Position numbers and translations under genes: made by a program. DNA of 31,036 nucleotides from Spirochaetaceae bacterium UBA4077. Its GTDB lineage: Bacteria > Spirochaetota > Spirochaetia > Treponematales > Rectinemataceae. Location: NCBI GenBank assembly GCA_002383375.1, contig DFYR01000039.1:1-31036 (forward strand), in the 5' to 3' direction. The notes beneath the pieces are model-generated. The model was not told the origin of the DNA. It was given only the letters and a program-made list of their open reading frames with translations, and made no database searches. Below, one piece after another: positions 1 to 6,213 of this stretch; position 1 is the first letter of the stretch; the number at the start of each line of letters is the position of its first letter.

Positions 1-1
1 A

Positions 2-17
2 GCGCCCTACCGGGCGC
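2..17. other. Short GC-rich hairpin at the window edge
   Basis: GCGCCC at 2-7 pairs perfectly with GGGCGC at 12-17 around a TACC loop. No T-run follows it on the plus strand. It may belong to the 3' end of a feature that lies mostly outside the window, so its role cannot be judged here. Confidence 0.35.
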
Positions 18-26
18 ACATAGAAT

Positions 27-56
27 AAAAGGCCGCCCTGAGGACGGCCTTTTTAT
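27..56. terminator. Bidirectional rho-independent terminator
   Basis: GGCCGCCC (31-38) pairs with GGACGGCC (42-49) with one C/A mismatch. The stem is extended by four A:T pairs and flanked by A-run and T-run (tttttat after position 49). It lies just beyond the stop codon of the minus-strand acidic-protein gene and could also end a plus-strand unit entering from the left. The T-tract is better on the plus strand. Confidence 0.75.
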
Positions 57-73
57 ATACCTGGGCGGGCTGC

Positions 74-400
74 TCACTCGTCTAGGTCGTCATACTCCAC
101 ATCGTCGTCGTAGCTGAACTCGTCATCGTCCTCGTCATCGTCGAAATCATTATCTTCGTCGTCGAAATCATCGTCAAAATCATCATCGAAGTCGTCGTCG
201 TCGTCCTCGTCGTCGAAATCCTCGTCGTCCAGATCGTCTTCGTCTTCGTCGAAATCGTCATAATCCTCGTCATATTCGTCATCGAAATGAACGGGGGTCC
301 TGAGCACAAAACCAGAGGCCTGCAAGGGCTGAATTCCTGTCAATGTAGCCAATTCACATTCCGAACCTTTGGATACGGAAGCGCTGTTAATGGGGGTCAT
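74..400 (-). CDS. Extremely acidic low-complexity protein, function unknown
   Basis: This 108-aa protein has a short ordinary N-terminal part (residues 1-39) followed by a 69-residue tail in which 53 residues are Asp or Glu. Aromatic residues are spaced through the tail, for example Phe71, Phe75 and Phe79. No signal peptide, membrane segment or known domain is visible. The start is supported by a GGGAGG ribosome binding site about 9 nt before the ATG, by promoter-like boxes upstream and by a terminator directly after the stop. The reading frame is built from GAC/GAT/GAA triplet runs, so the gene may be prone to repeat-length changes. The tail resembles the acidic C-terminus of the Firmicutes RNA polymerase delta subunit, but the HARE-HTH domain is missing. 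A role as a nucleic-acid mimic or metal-binding tail is inference only. Confidence 0.72.
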   Translation of the reverse strand: MTPINSASVSKGSECELATLTGIQPLQASGFVLRTPVHFDDEYDEDYDDFDEDEDDLDDEDFDDEDDDDDFDDDFDDDFDDEDNDFDDDEDDDEFSYDDDVEYDDLDE

Positions 401-447
401 GGTCCCATCCTCCCTTTATCCTGCTTCAACACGGCAGCTTTTCGCGA

Positions 448-476
448 ACTATGCGAAGAAACCTCAGGAGCGTCAA
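448..476 (-). promoter_or_regulatory. Alternative sigma70-type promoter for the acidic-protein gene
   Basis: On the minus strand, TTGACG (476-471) is separated by 17 nt from CATAGT (453-448). It lies nearer to the gene than the TTGACA promoter at 504-532 and has a weaker -10 box. Either or both may be used. Confidence 0.35.
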
Positions 477-503
477 GTCCTCTATAGGCGCCCTGGCATC
501 GAA

Positions 504-532
504 AATCTAAAGAGCATATTCGAATCTGTCAA
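504..532 (-). promoter_or_regulatory. Sigma70-type promoter for the acidic-protein gene
   Basis: On the minus strand, a perfect TTGACA (532-527) is followed after 17 nt by TAGATT (509-504, 4 of 6 consensus). A transcript from here would have a leader of about 100 nt before the ATG at 400. The 401-630 interval holds this promoter, the alternative one and the divergent ispE promoter; I see nothing else in it. Confidence 0.5.
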
Positions 533-592
533 CTATGTATCGTTATATTTTTGTGAAAAGTAAGCTATAAACGTCGATTAGTCGCCGATGCT

Positions 593-621
593 TTGACAGA
601 AATGGCCGTGGAGGTTAAATT
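593..621 (+). promoter_or_regulatory. Sigma70-type promoter immediately before ispE
   Basis: TTGACA (593-598), a 17-nt spacer and TAAATT (616-621). The -10 box ends only 9 nt before the ispE ATG, so the predicted transcript would begin 2-4 nt before the start codon. The GGAGG at 610-614 lies in the spacer, so it would not be in that mRNA. A weaker upstream alternative is the TATAAA at 566-571, which would give a leader containing GGAGG 16 nt from the ATG. Confidence 0.5.
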
Positions 622-630
622 TTTTTCGGT

Positions 631-1629
631 ATGGAAACACACTATAGCGCCATCGCCTATGCCAAGATCAACCTCCACCTCAGCATTGGACCTAAGGCTG
701 AGGACGGCTTCCATTCCATCGCAAGCCTGTTTCAGAGCATTTCGCTTGCCGACAGGATTTCATTGGCCCTGCCGGATATCCAGGAAGGCTTAGAGAAAGA
801 ACAGGGGGGCAGGAAAGTAGAGCGAGGAGGTCAGGCCGAGCCCGACATCGTCGTGGAAGGAGAATTCGATTGCCTCCCTGAGTCCACGACGCTTTATAAA
901 GCCGCGAGACTTTTTTTAGAACGCCAGGGCATTCGGTCCAGGCTCTACATAAGGGTCGACAAGGGCATACCTGCCAAGGCTGGCCTCGGCGGAGGTTCAG
1001 CAGACGCTGCGGCGCTCTTGGTCCTTCTGGATAAAGCCTTCGGAACAGGCCTCGATCAACGGGAACTGATAGATCTCGGGCTTTCCGTAGGCTCCGATGT
1101 GCCTTTCTTCTTCAAAGGCGGTACCGCTTTTGTTCACGGCAGGGGAGAGCTGATCGAAGTCCTTCCGCCGATTCGGGATCTGGGTATTCTTCTGATTTGC
1201 CCTTCCTTTGGAGTATCCACCGGTAGCGCATATGCGGCCTTGGACGCCTGGAGGGCTGAAAAACCTATAGAAGGTAATTCCAGACCATGGGACAAGACAG
1301 TCCCTGAAGAAAAAAAACGACAAATCCTCGACGAACTGGGGAAACCCCTGGACTGCTGGGCGTTTAAAAACGATTTTTCACCGGTGCTTTACCGAGAATA
1401 TCCGATATACAAACCGATTGAGGCCCTTCTTCATTCCGAAGGCGCAGCCTTCGTGTCGGTATCCGGATCGGGCTCGTCGATTTTCGGGCTTTTCGAAAGC
1501 CAGGAAAATGCCCGGCAAGCCAAAGAGAGACTTATCGGGGATGGGGTGGAAGAATCAACCAGAAAGCTCTTGTACGGCATGGCGTTGCATGCAATAAAAC
1601 CGCTTGAAACAAGTCTGCGACTAGGCTAG
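631..1629 (+). CDS. ispE: 4-diphosphocytidyl-2-C-methyl-D-erythritol kinase
   Basis: IspE is the GHMP-family kinase that phosphorylates CDP-methylerythritol in the non-mevalonate (MEP) isoprenoid pathway. The sequence shows the N-terminal AKINLHL motif with Lys12, the ATP-binding loop GLGGGSADA at residues 118-126, the catalytic-Asp motif GSDVPFF (Asp156) and the C-terminal glycine-rich SVSGSGSS motif. At 332 aa it is longer than the usual 280-300. Much of the excess is a charged Gly/Glu/Lys-rich insert around residues 52-72. The ATG at 631 is the only start compatible with the family N-terminus, because an in-frame stop lies at 616. It heads the ispE-spoVG-tRNA-rplY region, and its 3' end carries the spoVG promoter. 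Confidence 0.95.
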   Translation: METHYSAIAYAKINLHLSIGPKAEDGFHSIASLFQSISLADRISLALPDIQEGLEKEQGGRKVERGGQAEPDIVVEGEFDCLPESTTLYKAARLFLERQGIRSRLYIRVDKGIPAKAGLGGGSADAAALLVLLDKAFGTGLDQRELIDLGLSVGSDVPFFFKGGTAFVHGRGELIEVLPPIRDLGILLICPSFGVSTGSAYAALDAWRAEKPIEGNSRPWDKTVPEEKKRQILDELGKPLDCWAFKNDFSPVLYREYPIYKPIEALLHSEGAAFVSVSGSGSSIFGLFESQENARQAKERLIGDGVEESTRKLLYGMALHAIKPLETSLRLG

Positions 1630-1632
1630 AAT
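1604..1632 (+). promoter_or_regulatory. Sigma70-type promoter for spoVG
   Basis: TTGAAA (1604-1609), a 17-nt spacer and TAGAAT (1627-1632), with 5 of 6 consensus bases in each box. The -10 box overlaps the ispE stop codon. A start near 1639 gives a leader of about 34 nt that contains the perfect palindrome TGTGTACACA (1646-1655) and the GGAG site (1659-1662). Confidence 0.65.
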
Positions 1633-1672
1633 CAACCCATGTAGCTGTGTACACAAAAGGAGCGTCCTTGCT

Positions 1673-1957
1673 ATGGAAATTACGGACATCCGAATCCGCA
1701 AGGTTCCGACTGAGGGAAAATTGAAGGCGTACGTCACCGTCACCTTCGATGAATGCTTCGTGGTGCACAATGTCAAGATCATCGAGGGGAAAAACGGCGT
1801 CTTCATCGCTATGCCTAGCAGAAGGACGAATACTGGGGAATATAAGGATATAGCGCATCCCATATGTCCCGATTTTAGGACGAGACTTCAGGACAAGATT
1901 CTCGCCGCCTACGCTTCTGCTCCTGTAAACGACCAGACAGTCCCCGAATTCGACTGA
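1673..1957 (+). CDS. spoVG: SpoVG-family nucleic-acid-binding regulator
   Basis: This 94-aa protein has the full SpoVG fold. Characteristic segments are ITDIRIRKV near the N-terminus, the central VHNVKIIEGKNGVFIAMPSR and the DIAHPICPDFR region before the C-terminal helix. SpoVG proteins are small site-specific DNA- and RNA-binding regulators, best studied in Bacillus, Staphylococcus and Borrelia. The name comes from sporulation, but the family is widespread in non-sporulating bacteria, and no sporulation role is implied here. GGAG lies 10 nt before the ATG. The gene has its own strong predicted promoter, and no terminator is visible before the downstream tRNA and rplY. Confidence 0.95.
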   Translation: MEITDIRIRKVPTEGKLKAYVTVTFDECFVVHNVKIIEGKNGVFIAMPSRRTNTGEYKDIAHPICPDFRTRLQDKILAAYASAPVNDQTVPEFD

Positions 1958-1995
1958 TCAGGCAGCACCCAGCCTTGTGTTTGCACTCGCGTTCT

Positions 1996-2067
1996 TGGGA
2001 CGTCGGCAAGCGGTAAGCCCCCGGGTTTTGGTCCCGGTATTCGCAGGTTCGAATCCTGCCGTCCCAG
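1996..2067 (+). tRNA. tRNA-Gln (anticodon UUG)
   Basis: A complete cloverleaf can be folded: acceptor TGGGACG/CGTCCCA, D-stem GGC/GCC, anticodon stem CCGGG/CCCGG with loop TTTTGGT giving anticodon TTG (2028-2030), T-stem GCAGG/CCTGC with loop TTCGAAT, and discriminator G2067. The 3' CCA is not encoded. It sits between spoVG and rplY. No promoter or terminator of its own is visible, so it is probably processed out of the spoVG-rplY transcript. Confidence 0.95.
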
Positions 2068-2107
2068 TACGGCACAGTTATGGCCGAATGTGGTAAGGAG
2101 ATTCCAA

Positions 2108-2761
2108 ATGGAACATTTTGTACTTCAAGCTTTCGATAGGAAGAAGTCCACCAAGGGCTATCTCAACGAGAACAGAAAGGCTGGGAAAATCCCCGCGGTT
2201 GTCTACGGGGCAGGCAGGACCGCGAACAACCTTTTTGTCTATGCCAGTGAATATGAAAAAGCCCTGAAGAGTATCACCGAGAGTACCATCATCACTCTTG
2301 ACGTGGATGGCAAAAAGCTGAATGTTTTCGCCAAGGAGCATCAGCGCCACGCTGTGGACAAGAACCTTCTTCATATCGATTTTCTCGAGGTCCAGGAGGG
2401 CAAGAAGCTCCACGCCCATGTGAGGCTCGTACTCAAAGGGACCCCCAAGGGCGTCCTTGAGGGCGGCATTCTCGAAAACCAAGCCCACGATATAGAAGTG
2501 GAATGCGATCCCTCCGTGCTTCCCGAGCGCATCGAGGTGGATGTCTCTGGCCTGGAAGCCAACCATGCCTTGCTAGTGCGGGATCTGGATCCGATCAAGG
2601 ACGTCAAGTTCCTTACCAACCCTGATGCCCTGATTGCGATCGTTAAATTCGCCAGGGAAGAGAAGGTCGAAGAAACCGTGGAGGTTGCAGCCGAAGCCGG
2701 AGCCGAGGTTGGCGCCGAAGCCAAGGCCCCGGAAGCTCCGGAAGCCGAGGCCAAGGCCTGA
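2108..2761 (+). CDS. rplY: 50S ribosomal protein L25 / general stress protein Ctc
   Basis: This 217-aa, two-domain Ctc-type L25 binds 5S rRNA in the large subunit. The N-terminal L25 domain (about residues 1-95) carries the typical R-x-GKIPAVVYG motif. The C-terminal TL5-like domain covers about 96-185. A tail of about 30 residues, almost only Ala, Glu, Pro and Lys, follows. The ATG at 2108 is chosen over the GTG at 2090 because AAGGAG (2095-2100) lies 7 nt before it and the family N-terminus starts here. It is 40 nt downstream of tRNA-Gln and is followed by a strong terminator. In many bacteria pth follows ctc; here it does not. Confidence 0.93.
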   Translation: MEHFVLQAFDRKKSTKGYLNENRKAGKIPAVVYGAGRTANNLFVYASEYEKALKSITESTIITLDVDGKKLNVFAKEHQRHAVDKNLLHIDFLEVQEGKKLHAHVRLVLKGTPKGVLEGGILENQAHDIEVECDPSVLPERIEVDVSGLEANHALLVRDLDPIKDVKFLTNPDALIAIVKFAREEKVEETVEVAAEAGAEVGAEAKAPEAPEAEAKA

Positions 2762-2784
2762 TAAGGCCCTTCTATTCCTTTCAG

Positions 2785-2829
2785 AAAAGGGCAGGTCTAC
2801 GGGAGGATCCCGCGGACCTGCCCTTTTTA
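2785..2829 (+). terminator. Rho-independent terminator after rplY
   Basis: AAAAGGGCAGGTC (2785-2797) pairs with GACCTGCCCTTTT (2815-2827) to form a long stem, with an inner GGGA/TCCC helix in the loop region and a T-run at the end. It closes the spoVG-tRNA-rplY unit. No clear promoter for tilS is visible in the 25 nt that follow, so tilS may depend on readthrough or on a promoter I cannot recognise. Confidence 0.9.
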
Positions 2830-2854
2830 ATCGTTGAGCAGAGGCAGAATATGG

Positions 2855-4315
2855 ATGAAAGAAACAATGGATCGAACAGCGCGGATGTCAGATAGCGTCG
2901 CGATGCGAATCGTGCGCGAGGAAGTATCATCCTGCTTCCAGGCAAGAAGCGCCGACGGAATAATCGCTGCCTACTCTGGGGGGACCGATTCAACGGTCCT
3001 TCTCCATGCTCTGACGGAGTTGGGCATCGGTCCAATCCGGGTTCTCCATGTCGTCCACAGTCTGCGTCCTGCCCAAGAACTCGCCACGGAGCGAGAGCAT
3101 GTAAAGGCTTATTGCAGGGCGCTCGGGCTGCCATTGCGGATTGCCACCATCCGGCCTGGCTCCATCGAAAAGCGGGCAAAGTTGAAAGGGATCGGCGTTG
3201 AGGCAGCAGCCCGGGAAATCCGCTACGGCGTTCTTTTGCGGGAGGCCGAAAGGTTGGGCTTCGGCATGGTATGTACGGCCCATAACGCCGATGACCAGCT
3301 TGAGACGTTGATTGGGCGTTTCATGAGCTCCTCGAGCTTCGAAGGCCTTAAGGGCATGCCCAAGCTGCGCAGGCTCAGCAAAAAGGTCCAGCTCTGCCGT
3401 CCGCTTTTATCCGTTTCCCGGAGCACTATCGAAGCCTATGCTTCCGCTATGAGGCTTGAGTTCTCCAAGGACTCGACCAACGATTCGCCAGAGTATCTAA
3501 GGAACAGAATCCGTAAGTACATCGTTCCAATTCTGGACCGGGAATTTCAGGGCTGGAGAAAAGGCCTGGAATCCACGGCTCAAAGGTTGGCGGCGGATGG
3601 AGAGAGCCTTTCCAGGCTGTCGCGGGAAGCCTATCGCAGGATTACGTTCTCTCAGGACGGCCGCTCCGCCTTGCTTCCGATCAGCGCCTTTCTAGAGCTG
3701 CCCAAGAGCCTGCGCATACGCCTGCTCGCCGGCTGCCTGCGGAAACTCTCCGGAAAAAACCGACTTTCCTATATAGCCCTGCGGGAAGCCTGCCGTTCCA
3801 TAGCATCCGGGTCCAAGGCCTGCGACCTTTTAGGATATCGGCTGGTGATCAACGATGGACTGTTACAGATCCTCCCTATACTTGATTTTCGTAGGGAAGG
3901 CGGGTATTTTTTCCATGTTGATGGAGATGCTGTTTATAGGGCGGGAACGCTTCGGATTTCTTGTTCCTGGGCGGATCCCTGCGGCTCAACAGCGACCAGA
4001 ACAGGTGCTTCGGATCTTCTCCCCGGCATTTCAGAGGCTGCCTTCAGCTTCCCCCTGAATGTCAGGAGCAGGAAGCCCGGGGATAAAATACGATCCGGCG
4101 GTAAAGACATCAGGATCGATGATCTGTTATCGTCCTGGGGTATAGAGAGTAGACACAGGGACTCTATCCCCATAGTAGAAGACAGGCACGGCATCGTCGC
4201 TGTCCTCGCCGGGGCGACGGAAGGGCTGGGATACAGCCAGTGTAAATACAGGGATTGCTCCACACCCTTGAAGGGCAGGAGCTTTGTCATACGTATTAAA
4301 GGAGCAAATTTTTAG
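2855..4315 (+). CDS. tilS: tRNA(Ile)-lysidine synthase
   Basis: TilS attaches lysine to C34 of tRNA-Ile(CAU), converting its decoding from AUG to AUA. The PP-loop ATP-pyrophosphatase signature SGGTDS is at residues 41-46. Further family segments are the HNADDQLET motif, the FSKDSTNDSPEYLRNRIRKYIVP stretch split across about residues 205-228, and a C-terminal TilS domain with FPLNVRSRKPGDKI. The length, about 486 aa, is normal. The start is uncertain: ATG 2855 has only a weak AGAGG 11 nt upstream, and TTG 2834, ATG 2867 and ATG 2885 are possible. The stop codon abuts the ftsH ATG (TAGATG), so the two genes are probably translationally coupled. tilS next to ftsH is a widespread arrangement. Confidence 0.93.
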   Translation: MKETMDRTARMSDSVAMRIVREEVSSCFQARSADGIIAAYSGGTDSTVLLHALTELGIGPIRVLHVVHSLRPAQELATEREHVKAYCRALGLPLRIATIRPGSIEKRAKLKGIGVEAAAREIRYGVLLREAERLGFGMVCTAHNADDQLETLIGRFMSSSSFEGLKGMPKLRRLSKKVQLCRPLLSVSRSTIEAYASAMRLEFSKDSTNDSPEYLRNRIRKYIVPILDREFQGWRKGLESTAQRLAADGESLSRLSREAYRRITFSQDGRSALLPISAFLELPKSLRIRLLAGCLRKLSGKNRLSYIALREACRSIASGSKACDLLGYRLVINDGLLQILPILDFRREGGYFFHVDGDAVYRAGTLRISCSWADPCGSTATRTGASDLLPGISEAAFSFPLNVRSRKPGDKIRSGGKDIRIDDLLSSWGIESRHRDSIPIVEDRHGIVAVLAGATEGLGYSQCKYRDCSTPLKGRSFVIRIKGANF

Positions 4316-6202
4316 ATGTCCGACGACAACAAGCAGGATCGAAACCCACGCCGACCGGAACTTCCCCAGGGCGGTCCTCCAAAGGCCAATAAGGCGGCGC
4401 TCGCCGTTTTTCTATCTTTACTAGTGCTTTTCGCCTCGTTTTTCTTTTTCAGCGACAAGTCGCAAGCCCGGCAGATACCCTATTCGGCTTTTCTCTCTTA
4501 CGTGGAACTGGGAGAGGTGGATACGGTGCAGATCGTGGACCAGAAGGAGATCAAGGGGTACCTCAAGGGGGCCGACGGTTCCCTGGTCGAATTTACGACA
4601 TCGATTCCCTATTTCGATCTCCAGCTCCTATCCCAGCTCAGGGGGAAAAACGTAAAAGTCTCCGGCGCCGTGGGAAGCGCCAGCCCCCTTCAGATACTCT
4701 TCGAGCTGGCTCCCTGGTTCTTTGGCTTCTTCCTCATCTGGATAATGATGCGGCAGATGCAGGGCAACAATAAGGCATTCCAGTTCGGCAAGAGCAGGGC
4801 AAAGCGCTATGTTGACCCGAACAAAAAGACAACCTTCGACGATGTGGCGGGCCAGAAAGAAGCTAAGTACGAACTGATGGAAGTGGTGGATTACCTCAAG
4901 AACCCTCAGAAGTTCGCCAAGATGGGTGCCAAGATTCCCAAGGGAGTCCTCTTGGTGGGAATGCCCGGTACTGGCAAAACCCTCATCGCCAAGGCAACCG
5001 CAGGAGAGGCGAATGTGCCCTTCTTCCATATGTCGGGCTCGGATTTTGTCGAGATGTTCGTGGGTGTCGGCGCGAGCCGTGTCAGGGATCTTTTTGAGCA
5101 GGGCAGGAAGAGCGCGCCCTGCATTCTCTTCATCGACGAACTGGACGCTGTGGGGCGTACCAGAGGCGCAGGCTATGGCGGCGGCCACGACGAAAGGGAG
5201 CAGACACTCAACCAGATGCTGGTCGAGATGGACGGTTTCGATACCAAGGACGGAGTCATTATCCTCGCGGCCACGAACCGGCCCGATGTCCTGGACCCAG
5301 CCCTGCTGCGACCCGGCCGCTTTGACAGGCAGGTAGTTGTAGCAATGCCCGATGTAGCCGAGCGCGAGGCTATTCTGAGAATTCATATGGGCAATATTCC
5401 CGTAAGTCCCTCCGTCGATGTGGGCAAGCTGGCCAAGGCTACGCCAGGCACCTCAGGAGCCGATCTGGCCAACCTGGTGAACGAGGCGGCGCTTTTCGCC
5501 ATCCGCAAGTCAAAGACCACCGTGGAAATGGACGATTTTGAGGATGCCAGGGATAAAATTCTCATGGGTGTTGCCAGGACCAGTCTGGTCATAACAGAGG
5601 AGGAAAAGAAGGCTACGGCGGTGCATGAATCAGGCCACGCCCTGCTTCATTACTTCCTTCCCAACGCCGATCACCTGCACAAGGTGACCATCGTCCCCAG
5701 GGGCAGGGCATTAGGACTTGCGCTCTCGCTGCCCGACAAGGACTACTACTCCAGGTCTAAGGGCTGGCTTTTCGACAGGCTTGTCATCACCTATGGAGGC
5801 TATGCGGCGGAAAAGATCGTCTACGGCGAGACCACAACAGGCACAGCCCAGGATCTGCGCCAAGCCACCGACATGGCCCGGTCTATGGTTTGCGAGTGGG
5901 GGATGGGCGAAGGCCTGAGCCCCATCGCCTACGGGCAGGAAGATGAGCCTATTTTCCTCGGCAAAGAGATAGCCAGGCACAAGGATTATTCCGAAGAAAC
6001 CGCCCGTAAAATCGATGACGCAATCAAGTCGCTCCTGGAAGCTGCCCTGGGGAAGGCTATGGAAATACTATCTCGGGAACGCCAGCGCCTGGACAGGCTG
6101 GCAGCCGAGCTCATCCAAAAAGAAACCCTCGAGGATCTGGACGTCCGCCATCTCCTGGGATTCGAGATAGCGGCAGCGCCGGTTCAGCCCAGCGAGGCCT
6201 GA
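4316..6202 (+). CDS. ftsH: ATP-dependent zinc metalloprotease FtsH
   Basis: FtsH is a hexameric inner-membrane AAA+ protease that degrades misfolded membrane proteins and some regulators. Two membrane segments (about residues 26-44 and 123-142) flank a periplasmic domain. The AAA module has Walker A GMPGTGKT (215-222, with Met in place of the more usual Pro), Walker B CILFIDELDAV and the SRH segment with ATNRPDVLDPALLRPGRFD. The zinc site is HESGH (His437, Glu438, His441), with the third ligand probably Asp513 in TAQDLRQATD. The length of 628 aa is typical. GGAG lies at about 4301-4304. The gene starts directly after the tilS stop, and the lipoprotein protease gene begins 11 nt after its own stop. 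Confidence 0.97.
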   Translation: MSDDNKQDRNPRRPELPQGGPPKANKAALAVFLSLLVLFASFFFFSDKSQARQIPYSAFLSYVELGEVDTVQIVDQKEIKGYLKGADGSLVEFTTSIPYFDLQLLSQLRGKNVKVSGAVGSASPLQILFELAPWFFGFFLIWIMMRQMQGNNKAFQFGKSRAKRYVDPNKKTTFDDVAGQKEAKYELMEVVDYLKNPQKFAKMGAKIPKGVLLVGMPGTGKTLIAKATAGEANVPFFHMSGSDFVEMFVGVGASRVRDLFEQGRKSAPCILFIDELDAVGRTRGAGYGGGHDEREQTLNQMLVEMDGFDTKDGVIILAATNRPDVLDPALLRPGRFDRQVVVAMPDVAEREAILRIHMGNIPVSPSVDVGKLAKATPGTSGADLANLVNEAALFAIRKSKTTVEMDDFEDARDKILMGVARTSLVITEEEKKATAVHESGHALLHYFLPNADHLHKVTIVPRGRALGLALSLPDKDYYSRSKGWLFDRLVITYGGYAAEKIVYGETTTGTAQDLRQATDMARSMVCEWGMGEGLSPIAYGQEDEPIFLGKEIARHKDYSEETARKIDDAIKSLLEAALGKAMEILSRERQRLDRLAAELIQKETLEDLDVRHLLGFEIAAAPVQPSEA

Positions 6203-6213
6203 TCCTGCAGCGC

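Noticed and set aside
4628..5386. 252-codon minus-strand open frame opposite ftsH
   Set aside because: Antisense to the conserved ftsH AAA domain, with no start signals and no domain.
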